A stretch of DNA of 64,000 bases from assembly GCA_941918925.1 (NCBI GenBank), contig OW799236.1, forward strand, positions 90,286,187 through 90,350,186. The letters are read 5' to 3'. The notes beneath the pieces are model-generated. The model worked only from the letters and a program-made list of their open reading frames with translations, searched no databases and was not told where the DNA came from. How positions within the stretch are numbered: the first letter of the stretch is position 1; every line of letters starts with the position of its first letter. Shown piece by piece: positions 1 to 12,287 of this stretch. The position numbers were made by a program, and so were the translations under genes. Origin of the DNA: Phyto melanocephala (lineage: Eukaryota > Arthropoda > Insecta > Diptera > Rhinophoridae).

Positions 1-958
1 TTTTTTTTTAATTTAAGAAAATCATATTACAGTGAATAGATCAATACCAGAAGTTCGGAAAAATATTTACCACATTCTCTTCAGCTACAACTCTATGCTC
101 AAAGAAGTAAAATGTTTGAGGCAAACATAAATTAGGCTTAGATTGTATGAGTCAAGTTAAATCATGTAATGGTTTAAACATTACCGACATGATTAATTAA
201 TAATTCTATAATATCATAATGTAATCCCATGTGATCATAATTTTACTCCATAGAATCATAATATAATCACAAAGGCCATAACATTTTTTTAAATAATCAT
301 AATATAATCTTAACTGTTTATAAAATAATCTATCAAAGTGAAATTATGCGCGAGATCGCATTTCCAAAACATGAAATGATTTTTTTTTTCATCGCCTTTA
401 TTCATAAAAATTATACACAAATTTTGTGAACTGACTAGAATCATGCAATAGAACATGTAACTCCAACGAATCTCCTCCATTTATTAAGGTTATTGGCTAG
501 GAATTTTATTTGAATCCATGACTTATTTGTTACTTGGCATTATTTTACTAGGGTTTATTGCCAGGTGTTACGAAGGCGATCGGGTATTTCATTCCAAGGC
601 AACTCTCCTGATATAATTTCGTTGTATTCGTAGTATGTGGTCTATCTTCGTCCATTTTAGTCTATTTAATAGCAACCCTTGTTTAGTAACTTCTTTGGAA
701 CGAGGTCCATATTTGACATTGACAGCAACTGTTCATTTGTCACCCAATTCGGACAGAAACTTTTGATTATTTGTCGTAGATAAACGTTTGTATCTAAGAC
801 ATTTGATATTATGCTTTACCCTAGGTTGTGAAAAGGTATAGAAGAAACGTATTTTCCTTTCTTTTTTGGTAGTCTAACCACTCTATATCATGTGTAAGCC
901 AATACTATGTGGGAAATCAATTTTAGTTTGCCACATAGCACAGTCAAGTAGAATTAAA
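1..958. other. AT-rich stretch without genes
   Basis: No open frame of note and no recognisable element. Between about 185 and 315 a short degenerate motif close to AATCATAATATAATC recurs at least three times, which looks like local slippage and not a regulatory array. Confidence 0.6.
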
Positions 959-1675
959 AACAAGTAACAGTGTTATATTCGGCCGTGCCGAATCTTAAAT
1001 ACCCTTCACAACGTGTAGTCACGCAATAACAATTGTTTGTATCACCACTCATCTCATATAAAATACGTACATACATGTAAAAACATGCATATAAAAAAAA
1101 TACCATTGTAAAATTATTAATTGAGTTTACGTATGTATGTTTCTAAAAAAAAAATTTAGAAAAAATATTAAAAAAAAAATTTAAAAAAAAATTTTAAAAA
1201 TTTTTTAAAAAATTGTTTAAAAAAATTAAAAAAAAAAGAAATAATAAATATATAACTAATATACAAAATAAAAAAATTTTTTTTGGCTCAACTGGGATTC
1301 GATACCACGTTTTACTCTACCAGTATATATGTATGTTGTTGTTGTAATTGTGAAAAAAAAACGAGGTGGTCGTGGTTTTTTGCTCATATCTCAGAAAGTT
1401 ATAGGGCGATTGTGCTGAATTTCAATACCAATTCATTGCCGGATATTTCCAAGAGATTGATACCATATACAGATCTGAGGAACATATAGTTGCTTCTAAA
1501 AGTTGATTTCAACCAACACACGGACAGACGGTCAGGGCTTAATGGATTCCTCTATTCATAAGCTTTCAGAAAATATATGCTTTATGGGGTCGGAAATGAA
1601 AATTGTAGAAATTACAAACGGAATGACAAAGCTATATATACCCTTGTGCACCACAGGTGAAGGGTATAATAATGT
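959..1675 (+). repeat. Dispersed repeat, family 1, copy 1
   Basis: The head carries a perfect short hairpin (TTCGGC-CGT-GCCGAA, 978-992), followed by AATACCCTTCAC. The tail ends with TATACCC...GTGAAGGGTATAA (about 1637-1671). The body has an A/T low-complexity block (1140-1260), then a conserved tail containing 'ACTGGGATTCGATACCACG', 'CACACGGACAGACGGTCAG' and 'CTTTATGGGGTCGGAAATG'. The same head and tail occur in reverse at 33299-34082, and the tail recurs at 11.0-12.3 kb, so the borders are supported by comparison within the window. It encodes no protein that I recognise; the two short open frames inside are incidental. Superfamily not assigned. Confidence 0.75.
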
Positions 1676-2339
1676 AGCAGATAGAACACAGCCTTTTTTT
1701 ACTTCTCTATTTTATTTACCTAGCCAGTAAAGCGTACGATAGAGACAGAATCTAAGTATAACTTCTTTATGTGGCTTATTAATTTAACTGATATACCCTT
1801 GATTGAAAGTGCATCATCCCAGACGCAAAATTGACAAAAAGAAGAAATAGCTGCGAGTTGTATTGGATGTATTGTTTTATCATGAATCGGGGTGTATTTA
1901 AACATTTTGGTGTAGCATTGGATATATTATTCGGCTAATCCTCTTAAAAATTAGGAGGGACATAACTTTGTAGATGGTATTTAACAGTATTATTTCCCTC
2001 CAGTTTTAACATTGGATAAGATCGCTTTTTTGGGGCACCGTTATGACCACATCTTCTTTCCAGGAATTAGGTTTTAATATGTATTAATAGTTATGTACTT
2101 AGTAGCTCTGTGGGTATGATTTTTGATGTTCTCAAGTACTTTATTTTGAGTGTGTGGTAATGTCGATATGTCTCTTAGTAGATTACGCTGGGATACTTGT
2201 AGGAAATGTGGAGATATTAATTAATGTTCAGAGGTTCAGAGGAGAAAATTCTGTGCCCTATATTTTGATTTTATTCAATGGTAGTTAAATCACTACCATT
2301 TTCATTCTTAAGCGTTGCAGTAATACCACTTTTATTCCG
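1676..2339. other. Unannotated AT-rich spacer
   Basis: No coding signal, repeat or RNA gene seen. Confidence 0.5.
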
Positions 2340-2550
2340 TTAGGTAGGTAACGCTGGTGCAAAGTTACCCTTACCCGGAGACCCATACGGTCCATTGTGA
2401 CGCCTTAATATAGAAATAAAGAGAAAAATATAAATAGTTAGAATAGAAGAGAAAGGGAAGCAGACCAGTCCAGAGTATCTGGCGGGAATCGAACCCGAAA
2501 CCCTCAAACTAGCAGACCAGCACACTTCTGACTAGTCCACCGGGGCACCC
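2340..2550 (-). repeat. tRNA-derived SINE
   Basis: Read on the minus strand, the sequence starts GGGTGCCCCGGTGGACTAGT. It contains a RNA polymerase III A-box-like segment (TGGACTAGTCA, 2529-2539) and a near-perfect B box (GGTTCGATTCC, 2485-2495), spaced as in a tRNA. The 3' half of a tRNA acceptor stem is missing. Instead the sequence runs into an unrelated T-rich body and ends with a conserved-looking block (GGGTAAGGGTAACTTTGCAC). That is the layout of a tRNA-headed SINE, not of a working tRNA. The 3' border is approximate and no target duplication is obvious. Confidence 0.7.
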
Positions 2551-4890
2551 AAGAAATAAAAACACAACATGTTCAAACTAAAAACATTTACTGCCATATT
2601 CATAAAAGGTATTTTAGGTTTGTTAAATTATCGGTTTTTATAACTTTTAATCATAAACAGATTTAGAATTTAAATTTGTAAATCTTGTTAAAAAATATTT
2701 ATACATTTTGTTCACTTTAGTTATTTCTTAGTATGTAGTTAGTCAGTTACATTGAGTATCATTATTAAAATAATCTGATTTTTAGATGTAAATTAATAAT
2801 TTTTGTTTATTAAAGATTTTTTTATTAAATAGCAACCCTTGTATAAAAATCACAGCATGAAATAAATTAATTTTGACACCATTTAAGGAAAAACCCACAT
2901 ACTCTCGCTCATTCCACAATTGATTAACATGGCCGCAAAATACAAATTATTATAAAGATATAAAAATTAGTTAGAAATTGTCTATTAGCGTGTCATGTGT
3001 GCGGATATACGAGAATACATACATACATAAATACATTTATTTTCATTTGTACATACAGACTTCCATACAAAATTGTGATAATAAAGACGATAAAGCAGCC
3101 ACTTAATAAAATAAAGTTTCAACAAGACAATAATTTAATCGGCAAGTAGTTAACACTTCACACCCTCATACAGCCACACATGAGCATGTGTTAAGGACTT
3201 TTTTCCAAGGGGGGAAAACTAACAATTAATTAAATTCTGACACATTCTTATGCTGGATAGTTCAAATAATAAGGACTGAATATATAAATATCATGAACGC
3301 ATAAAATAATTATATTTGTTTTTTGTTGTTTTTTCGAAATATGTTAAAATACTTTCAAACACACAAAAATTTCTGACTGCAAATTAACTCAAAGGCATTC
3401 AACTGTAAATAAACAGCAGGATAAATGTAGCAAAAGTTTTAGTTTGGGTAAGAGTACTAATGGGTTAAAAATAAACATGTGAACAGCCGTAAGATGGCAG
3501 CTATGTGAAGAAAACAAATTCTTTTGCAGAAGTGATAACTTTAAGATTTTCACTCACGTTAATACGAGTGAGTAGCAAAAGATTTTATTATATACAAATG
3601 TTTGTTGAAAAAGTTGTGTTCAACAAATTAAAAAACTATAGTTGACGACACTGAAATTAAAATACTCTTTAAAATTGATAAAATGAGAAATTTTTTAAAC
3701 AAAAGTTTTTGTTCACATGGTTTTTAATTTCTTATTATGCATTCAATATAAATTAAGTGATAAAACTTTGTGAAATATTTTTGTTATAAATTGTTGAAAA
3801 ATGTCACATGTGTGCTTTTCAAAAAATGTGGAGTTTTTTAAAGCATTTAAGTCTTCAGACCCTTAAAGTTCTGAAATTTTCTCAAGAATTTTATTCATGA
3901 TACCAATTGCTTAGAACTTTAGAAGTGAAACTTTATTCTTGATTATATTGAATACGTATGTATATGTTCAGGGTTGCCATATTAATTTATGGAAAAATTA
4001 ATCAAATGGGTAAATTTGCATTTATATATATTTGTTAAACTGTTTTGTTTAAATTAATATTTAATCTTTTATTCAGGCTTGTGTTCACTTTCAACATACC
4101 GTTTTTAACAAATAAATTTTAATTGTGATAATGAAGGAATTATCTAAAATATTTAGCACCGCCCAGCAAAAAACGCATTACAAAATAAGGAGTTGAAAGT
4201 ACTAGAAAACAGTTTTTCACTACTTACAATTTGGCATCTAAAGCTATTATTTTAACACGGCGATGTCATTGGAGGCAAGTACTCACTACGCCCGTTTACA
4301 AATAGGGACTTAAATAAGTACTAATCACACCCATTTACAAATAGGAACTCTTATTACGGTCGCTTATAAATAGGGACTTAAGGTAGGATTAGTCTTTACT
4401 TTCTGTTCCGTGACGAATCAGCTGACTTGTTTTTATTAAAAGAAAACAGGTATATGTCGTTAGTTTTTCTGTTTCGTTTGCGTTCTGTTGCGGACCAATC
4501 TGTAGAAAATAGAATTCAACGTTAAGTGACGGCCATTAACAGACTCTGTTTGCTTATAGATGAATTTTTTTTCAGGTATGGACTTTGACGAGAAAAATAA
4601 ACAAAAAATATAATATGCTTGTAAGATTGCCTTGTAAATTAAGACAGAAGAGTTTTTACAGAAAAAGTAACTACAAAAATTAAACAACAGAACTGCACGT
4701 CACAGAACGACAACAGAATGTAAAGAATAATGAAGCCTTTAAATAAGTACTTACTTTTAAAGCAATATATAAGTACTTATTTTTAATAACCTAAATAACG
4801 CATTACGATTATGGACTTACAGAAGTCGTTCGGTTCCTTGAAGGACGAAAATTCGGTTAGATTTTTCTGCGACACGTTAATTTGAAATAT
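2551..4890. other. Long gene-free AT-rich region
   Basis: No exon-like frame or known element seen. Around 4270-4385 a motif resembling TTACAAATAGGGACTT occurs three times at roughly 45-55 bp spacing, a small local duplication. Confidence 0.5.
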
Positions 4891-5037
4891 AACAAGTAAG
4901 AGCACTATATTCGGCTGTGCCGAATCTTTTATACCCACCACCAATTTTGTGTACATTTAAAGCACAATATTTATTATTTTGTTAATCGCTATGGAATAAT
5001 CTCTTTATAATAAAATATGTATCACTTTCTTTGTAGA

Positions 5038-5640
5038 GGGTGGTTAGATTTGAAGGGCCCATGTTTAAGGTGAACCACATCTAAACTTCAACTTTTTTCT
5101 TGTATTCCATTTGACATTTCTCAATCTCAGACTAACTCAATTTGAACCGTGGAAAGATACGTAATCGAGCAACGCTTTTAAATATTAAAGATTTTTATAA
5201 AAATGGGCGTGCAAATCAAAATGCATTTCGTGCACTTCGTGATTCTTTTGGTCAACATAATCGTTCGAATTCGTCCACAATCGTGAGAATTGTAAAAAAT
5301 ATTTAAATGTCTGCAAAGCAGGTCTGTATGAAATGTGAAAACATCTGTGAATGCCATCTTAGTTCGTTGAATGGAAAACATTGCTGTTTTTCACGATAAC
5401 GTGGCAAAAGAGCAAGCAACCTCGACTCATCATCGTGCCCAACAATTGAGCATCAACAGTGTCATTGAAAATATGGACTATCGGATCGAAGTGTGCCGCC
5501 TAGGTTGGAGGGCCATTTGGCCGATATTTTGTTCCATACATAATTGAAGCATACAAATATTATCATTATAAAAATAAATGATAATAATTTCATAATAATT
5601 TTATTCAAAATCAACATAGTCCCTTAAAATTAAACCACCC
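5038..5640 (+). mobile_element. Internally deleted mariner-like element
   Basis: Imperfect terminal inverted repeats begin GGGTGGTTAGATTTGAAGGG at the left and, read inward from the right, GGGTGGTTTAATTTTAAGGG. The interior translates in broken frames on the plus strand into pieces of a mariner-family transposase. About 5195-5300 reads NAFRALRDSFGQHNRSNSS, matching the N-terminal helix-turn-helix region. About 5370-5465 continues as a second DNA-binding segment (ENIAVFHDNVAKEQATS...HHRAQQL). About 5510-5540 gives the C-terminal motif GHLADILFHT then stop. The whole catalytic DDE core is missing and there is an early in-frame stop near 5184, so the element is dead. Confidence 0.7.
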
Positions 5641-5710
5641 ATTATAACTTCGGTATGCTAGTAAAATGTTTTCGTAAATTTAGTCTTTCAATGAAAGTGG
5701 CCGTTAAAAT

Positions 5711-6440
5711 ACGCGTGTTAATAAAGTTTCTGCTAATAAACATAACTTAGATATTTCAAAATAGTCCTTTAGTATTCCAAAATCTTTATTCATAGAGAAT
5801 TGACATGAATTTAAGAGGAAGAAAGTGAATTTAAGGTTAAATTTTAAGGGCCACAGGGTGATTTAAAATATACATTCTCTGCATTTTTCTAAAACGGGAA
5901 ATTTATTAGTAAGATTTTGATTTTTAAACTTCTATAACATTTTGCTTTTAAAAGATTTTCAAACGAAATAAGTTTTGTATAATTTTAAAATTTGCATAAC
6001 TTCAGGCGTGTCAAAGTTGTTTTTGCTAATGAGTACAACTTAGGTGTTTCAATATAGCCCTTTATTATTCCAAAATATTTATTAATAGAGAAATTATATG
6101 AATTTTAGGTAAAGCGTTATTTGGGAGGTGGGCGTAAAAGTGGGCGTGGCACCTTAATTTTTTGGCATAGTAATGAAATTGCCTAGGGGGATAGATGTAG
6201 CAAAATTTATCATCATATCTCTAATTTTAGCGGTTTTATAAGCTTTTAAATTTCATTAACGGTAGATAACGTGAAAAGTGGGCGTTATAGTAGGCGCGTC
6301 AAATTTATTTTTGCGAATGAGTACAACTGAGGTGTTTCAATATAGGCCTTTATTATTCCAAAATCTTTATTAATAGAGAAATTATATGAATTTTAGTTAA
6401 TACGTTATATGGGAGGTGGGCGTAAAAGTGGGTGTGGCAT
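5711..6440 (+). repeat. Three diverged ~290-bp direct repeats
   Basis: Blocks starting near 5711, 6006 and 6293 share 'GAGTACAACT.AGGTGTTTCA', 'TTTATTATTCCAAAAT.TTT' and, in the last two, 'GGGAGGTGGGCGTAAAAGTG'. Spacings are about 295 and 287 bp. They form the middle of the family 2 repeat. Confidence 0.65.
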
Positions 6441-7040
6441 ATTGATTTGCCGTTACAAGAAAGCGTGTCACCAAAAAGCAAAGTGTGCAAAATTTCAGAA
6501 GCGTACATCCAATTTTGTTGCTTTTATGACGTTTTTGTTTTTAAATATACCGAAAAATACACTGTGTGGTATAAATTTTCGTACATTTTGATCGATAACT
6601 CCTCTCCTAATGCATAGATTTAGACAATTTTCGGGGAAAAATATTGTCTTTACCCAGGAAATATATATTCGAAGTTCCATGAGTCTACGTTGAGGCGTTT
6701 GGACACAATTCCATTTTATTCGATGTTCGAAGGACAAGGTTTTTTCGACCTACTCTCGCTTTTCGAGCTATAACTCTCTTCCTAATACTCCGATTTAGGC
6801 CATTTTCAATACGAAACAAACCTTGTCTATAAGAAAGATTCTGTCAGCTTTTTCGGTGCGACCTCTATCGTGCTTTCAACAGACGAACAGACGGACGGAC
6901 ATAGCTAGATCGCCATAAAATCAAACCCCGATTCAGAATATATATACTTTATGGGGTCTAAAATGGATATTTCGATGTGTTACAAACGGAATGACAAAAT
7001 GAATATACCCCCACCATTTTTTTGGTGGCGGGTATAAAAA

Positions 7041-8930
7041 TCAGTGAAAATCTATAAGTCACCTCTTTTTTTAAAAAAAATGCTTTGCCACTGTTACCAA
7101 AATCACTATTACCCTTTGGCCTTTGCCTGATAAACTAAATGAGAATTATAAAAGTTATGTGTTACAATGGCTTCTTTCAAATTTCTCAACAAGAAATTGT
7201 ATTGTGAGCGTATCGAAGCAAATGTATAAAAATAAGTACTCATGTATCACATTATTAATCAAGTCATTGCTAAAATACTTTTTAGTAAGACAGACGATAT
7301 GTAATAGTCCTTGAAAAGTATGTTGTTTAGTAAGAGCAAGTCATTACCTAGTTTTTGCTGGGTTGATATTAAAATTTGTTTAAATTAAGACATAAACCAT
7401 TTTAATATGTTTCGACTTAACTTATTTTTTTTACATTACAGCTATTGCATGTAAAGACATTAACCCCAAAACTTGTTCAAAAATGAACTAAGATTAATTT
7501 AACCCATTTACCCAACACTAATTTATTCGCCAACCACTCGAGGTATTACACCTGTAATAGAGTTGTAAGCTTCACCCCTGGGTTGGTTGAGCTTTAAGTT
7601 TTTATTGTCTATTTCCTCACTGATGTCACCGATAAATGGTAAGAGGGAAAATAGAAGAAAAATAAACTCAAGGGTAAACATTAATCTTTTTAAAATAAGA
7701 ATTACATTATCCTATGGATGAATGGTTGGTTGTTTGAATGGCTAGCTGGCTGAGTTACATACTCGTTTGTATATCGTTGTAAATTCAGTCGACAGGGTTC
7801 TTTTTTTGTATTTTTTTTTGCTGTCTACAATGAATTGTTTGCTTTTACATGTCATGGCCATATAAAATTTAACATTTATTTTGACCATTTAATTTCTCCC
7901 CTTAAATTATTTTGTATTCTTTTTTCAGTTCTTGAGGTGGTAATTGGCAAAAGGGTGTTGTGGCGTGTTTTCGTTTTATTTGTAATGACACCTGATTACC
8001 TTTTTAATGCTTAAAATTTACATTTTATGTTGTAAATATACTAATATAACTGTATGTGTGTGTATGTGAGTGAATGGCGCTTTTGTTTGTCGTATTTTAG
8101 TTGCGCATTCATTCAAAAGGACTTTGATTTGTAATCATTTCCGACAGTTCATTTGTATTATTTTATTAAGTCTTATCTGTGACCCATAACATCTGATGTT
8201 TTATATGCTAAAAATACATTAAACATTTTTCAATTGTGTGGAGCCATGAAATGTCATGACGTTTTTAGTTAATTAAATAAGTATGTAGGAATGTTAAAAA
8301 CATTGATACTTTTTAATAAAGATAACATTGTTATATTTTTTAATGAGGTAATTTATGCTATAAGTTCTTAAATTAACATGTTATATTTTTAATTTTAAAA
8401 GAGTTTTTAGGTTTTATAGAAAACTATCGGAACCTTACAACATTTTTGTATATGATTCATTATAAAAAAATATTTTATATTGTTTTTGCATCCCATACCT
8501 AGACACAAGCAAGAGTAAATGAATTTTATAACCTATTAAATTGAGAATCCAATAGAATGTATCGGGCTACAAGAAACATTGACTTTGGCCACATCGGATA
8601 TATAGCTTTTCTTCATAACTATGTATAGTATTTAACTGAACTTCCTCCTACTGGTTGACTTATATTTTTTTTATTATTCTGCTTTCTATTCAACAATTTA
8701 ATTGATATTTCATTTTATTTAATTTGATTTCAATCACGAAATTAATTCTATTGTTACAGATTTAATTTTAAATAGCTTAATTTACATTAAAATTTATTTT
8801 AGTTGTAGTAGTTTAAGTTACTGTAGTTTTATTTGTATTAGTTTATTTCGTTGGTTGTTCGAAAATGATGTTTGTTATTATGTGTAGCATACTTTTAGGC
8901 ACTTCTATTATTCGTGCATATTAATTTAAA
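7041..8930. other. Gene-free AT-rich region
   Basis: No supported feature. Short open frames here show no recognisable motif. Confidence 0.5.
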
Positions 8931-9266
8931 TGTAACGGTTTTCGAATGTACTAGAATGTACATACGAGAACTTTGTCGAATGTTACCGAACACCACTATG
9001 TTACTATAAATAGCCGAACAACACAGCTAACATGATCAGTATTACAATAGAGCTTGTAAAGTGTGTATCAAAGTGAGTTTGATAATAAAAGTGTATAACC
9101 ATAAGTGTAATAAGTAAAGTGATATAAAAACAATATCTGAGTGTATTAAAATAAATAAAGTGCTCTTAATTTTATAACAAATTTTAACTGTTTTTGATTG
9201 CAATAAAAGAACTCAAGGGTTATTCAAAGGAAATAATCCAACTTTTATAAAAGGTATAAACGTAAC
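8931..9266 (+). repeat. Candidate solo LTR
   Basis: The stretch begins TGTAACGG and ends GTAACA. It contains a TATA-like box (CTATAAATA, near 9004), a run of sequence resembling a transcribed R region, and several AATAAA signals (9148-9210) in LTR order. No internal retroelement sequence follows on either side and no 4-6 bp target duplication is clear, so this rests on layout alone. It could also be an unrelated promoter-like segment. Confidence 0.35.
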
Positions 9267-9609
9267 ACTAATAATTAAAATATTATTTGATTTTGCTGCA
9301 ATATTTAAAATAGTACAATTAATTAATTGAAATTTGATTTTCTAATTTAATAAATATTGGCAGAAATATAAAATTAAAATACTGCATTAAAGTTGATAGA
9401 ATTGCTTATAAAAAATAGTTTTAATTGAATTGATTAATGTATTTAATTCAGGTTTTTATTTGATTTATTTCATATATTTATTGAATCAATAATTTAACCT
9501 TTTTGGGAGGGAAAAAGTATGAATAAAATAATTTATTTATTTTAAAAATAAAACAAAATATTTATTTAATATAAATATTTGGGAATAACAGCATATGAAT
9601 TATCTAACT
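9267..9609. other. AT-rich spacer
   Basis: Extremely AT-rich; nothing recognisable. Confidence 0.5.
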
Positions 9610-9857
9610 ATATCGATGGTCTCATGTAGAAAGGCCCTAACTCGTACTCTTTACGAAATTGAGTTTTTCAGTGATTTGAATACACAAATACACCTCGACA
9701 CAAAAATTTAATGCAATAGTATCAAAAATAACAGTTTTACAAGCGATTTTACAAAAGAAATTACATCACGATAATACAGTTTCTGTTACGTTTTTACCTT
9801 CTCCTATAAAATTATAATTATTTGACTTAGAGCCTTTCTACATGAGACCGACGATAT
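9610..9857. mobile_element. Short TIR element (MITE-like, GGTCTC type)
   Basis: Left end ATATCGATGGTCTCATGTAG and right end, read inward, ATATCGTCGGTCTCATGTAG are inverted repeats. The match goes on through AAAGGCYCTAA for about 32 bp in all. The 248-bp body has no coding capacity. Target duplication not identified; family unknown. Confidence 0.65.
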
Positions 9858-9982
9858 GTAGCTACATGCATGCCTAAGTATAAACAATTAGAAACCATTT
9901 TTAAAAGTATGTACATATCTTCGTATGTATATAAATGAAAGCCGTACAATAAAAGTATCAATAAATTAATTAGGAGTTTTAG

Positions 9983-10006
9983 TATATATATATATATATA
10001 TATATT
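9983..10006. repeat. (TA)n microsatellite
   Basis: About twelve TA units directly abut the 3' end of the minus-strand LINE remnant, and may be that element's microsatellite-type 3' tail. Confidence 0.8.
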
Positions 10007-11020
10007 ATTTCCCGTGGCTCCTATAAGGAGCATAAGGCCATAACAAACAGGTTCGATTGTATTTTGTCCGATGCTAAGGTTATTATTTCATTCCAGCTTT
10101 TGTTTTGTGTGATAGCTTCGATTTCGATTTGACGACGCCAAATGTGAGATGGTCTACCTCTTCTTCGGCTACCTTGGGGGTTTTATTCAATGGCGTTTCT
10201 AGTGATGTCGTCATTTGATTTACGCAAAGTATGACCTATCCATCTCCATTTTCTTCTTAATATTTTCGTATTCATGGGTTTTTGACCAGTTTCGTTCCAT
10301 AATCCTACATTGGATATAGTAACTGGCCAGAATATTTTTAAGATTCTTTACAGGCACCGATTTATAAATACCTGCAACGAGTTAAGGTCTTTGGAGGCTG
10401 CATTCCATGATTCGCAGCCATAAAGAAGAGTGGATTTTACGCAGGAGTTGAATATGTTTACCGTGGTTCTCTTTGAGACATACGCCGATCGCCATATTGG
10501 GTTAAGCTGACCGAATGCTTCGATTTCGAATGTCATCACTAGAGCCTCCTTTTGTAGTCAGTAAGCTGCCGAGATAGCAAAATGTTGTAACATCTTCGAG
10601 TTCTTGATGGTTAATTGTAAATGATCTATTGTTGAAGGCATTTATTCTCATTACCTTGGTTTTGGTAATGTTTATTTTCAAACCAGATATATTTGCTTCG
10701 GCATGAACTGCGTAAAGCTTATCCTTATGTCATTGTAATTGTGCGATAAAAGACAGATATCGTCTGCATAGTCAAGGTCTTCCAGTCTACTATTAAGACC
10801 CCATGTTATTCCCCTCTGCGTGCGTGAGGCCTTATGCATTATATTGTCCAGGACAATATTGAAGAGGAGAGGCGACAGCACGCACGCTTGTCTTACTCCG
10901 GTTTTAATTTCAAATTTGTCGCTGAAAGCGCCCTCATGCAGAATACGGCAGCATGCATTGTGGTATTGAGCCTTTATGAGTTCGACAATCTTGTCTCGGG
11001 TGCCTTTACATCTTTAGTAA
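10007..11020 (-). pseudogene. 5'-truncated non-LTR retrotransposon (LINE) RT
   Basis: Minus-strand translation gives the second half of a LINE reverse transcriptase and its C-terminal tail. Visible in order: DKFEIKTGVRQACVLSPLLF (near 10910-10855), LEDLDYADDICLLSH with the catalytic YADD box (near 10740-10790), GLKINITKTKVMRI (thumb, near 10635-10685), LLYGCESWNAASKDLNSLQ (near 10375-10440), then a tail with ILRRKWRWIGHTLRK and RRRGRPSHIWRR that reaches a stop near 10021. The pieces lie in more than one frame, so frameshifts have broken the gene. Everything upstream of the palm is missing, as expected from incomplete reverse transcription. The element ends against a (TA)n tract. I place it among the RT/APE-type invertebrate LINEs but do not assign a clade. 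Confidence 0.8.
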
Positions 11021-11376
11021 CTTGATATATATAAAAAAATGTATTCCCATTAATAAAAATTAAAAAAAAAATAAATTTTAAAGTTTAAAAATGTTCATTT
11101 TTATTTTAAGAATCTGGGAAAGAAAGTTATTGGGTAATTGTTTTTTGGATTTCAACAGCGATTTATTCTTAGATATTTAGCAGAAATTTATACCAGATGC
11201 AGACCTACGCTACTTGTGGGCGCTTCTTAAAGTTGATTTCAACCAACACACGGACAGAAGGATAGAAATACATTGCCAAATCGACTCCTCTAGCCATAAG
11301 CTTTCAGAAAATATATACTTTATGGCGTCGGAAATGTCGGAAATATTGTAGAAATTACACACGAAATGATAGAGTT

Positions 11377-12287
11377 ATAAAGGGTGTTTTTTTAAGCCCG
11401 ATAGAACTTGAAATTGTAAAAAATAACACAAAAAATTAAATTGTAATCAAAATTTTTTTTTTATTCGAAAGATCAATACGTGACATTAACATTTGAAAAT
11501 GATTTCGGGCATATGGGCACCGCGGCTGTTCTTGACTAAGCGCATTCTGGACGTCCAATTTTGGGCCACTTTTTCGAGCACTGCTGGCCGTATGTCACGA
11601 ATAACACGAACAATGCTGGCCTCCAAGGCGTCAATTGTTGCTGGTTTATCAGCATAAACCAGTGACTTCACGTAGCCCCACAGGAAATAATCGAGAGGTG
11701 TCAAATCGCACGACCTTGGAGGCCAATTGACAGGTCCATTTCTCGAAATCAACTTATCGCCAAATTTTGATTTCAATAAGTCGATGGTTGCGTTCGCCGT
11801 ATGGCACGTAGCGCCATCCTGTTGAAATCACATCTCCTCCGGATCAATGTCATCCATATTTTCAAACAAAAAATCATTGATCTCCATTGACCGTAACGCG
11901 AGCTCCGGCCTTATTTTTGAAGAAATAAGGTCCGATGATGCCACCAGCGTGAAAACCGCACCAAACGGTGCATTTTTCTGGATGTAATGGAGTCTGTAGG
12001 GTCTCTTGTGGATTGGTCTCGCTCCATATGCGGCAATTTTGCTTATTAACAAACCCGTTAAGCCAAAAATGCGCCTCATCGCTGAACACAATTTTGCGAT
12101 AAAATTGGACGTCCAGAATGCGCTTCGTCAAGAACAGCCGCGGTGCCCATATGCCCGAAATCATTTTCAAATGTTAATGTCACGTATTGATCTTTCGAAT
12201 AAAAAAAAAATTTTGATTACAATTTAATTTTTTGTGTTATTTTTTACAATTTCAAGTTCTATCGGGCTTAAAAAAACACCCTTTATA
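11377..12287 (-). mobile_element. Mariner-like element with long fold-back arms
   Basis: Ends read TATAAAGGGTGTTTTTTTAA on both sides (inverted), inserted in a TATA-rich site of the family 1 repeat, consistent with a TA target. The inverted arms are unusually long, about 185 bp each (11377-11562 and 12101-12287). They include not only the terminal repeat but also the last part of the transposase coding region. The middle carries the transposase DDE region on the minus strand. The 5' third of an ordinary element (both helix-turn-helix segments) is absent and replaced by an inverted copy of the 3' end. Confidence 0.8.
11486..12105 (-). pseudogene. Mariner-like transposase, DDE domain only
   Basis: Minus-strand reading gives YRKIVFSDEAHFWLNGF (first catalytic Asp, near 12085), NKQNCRIW, then LHPEKCTVWCGFHAGGIIG. 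After a frame change near 11895 come FLFENMDDIDPEEM, an in-frame TGA at about 11828 where the family has Trp, and QQDGATCHTAN with the second catalytic Asp. The next part is VNWPPRSCDLTPLDYFLWGY with the third acidic position, ending at GAHMPEIIFKC and a stop at 11486. These are standard mariner/Tc1 transposase motifs. The DNA-binding N-terminus is missing, and with a stop and a frameshift the gene cannot make active enzyme. The apparent methionine start near 12170 lies in the inverted arm and is spurious. Confidence 0.85.

Larger units (their letters stand above)
4891..7040 (+). repeat. Dispersed repeat, family 2
   Basis: It shares the head of family 1 (AACAAGTAAGAG, then the hairpin TTCGGC-TGT-GCCGAA at 4910-4924), but continues TTATACCCACCACC. 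The tail has 'CGGACGGACATAGCTAGATC', 'TACTTTATGGGGTC' and ends in a strong hairpin, TATACCCCCACCA...TGGTGGCGGGTATA (about 7004-7037). The body holds an inserted mariner relic (5038-5640) and three diverged direct repeats of about 290 bp. No protein of its own is apparent. Similar tails are, from memory, widespread in fly genomes; the element class is not assigned. Confidence 0.7.

Noticed and set aside
2480..2550. Functional tRNA gene
   Set aside because: A and B boxes are present, but the 3' acceptor strand is missing and a SINE body follows.
11874..12170. Start codon of the mariner transposase at 12170
   Set aside because: The first ~20 codons lie in the inverted arm and are the antisense of the transposase C-terminus, not a real N-terminus.
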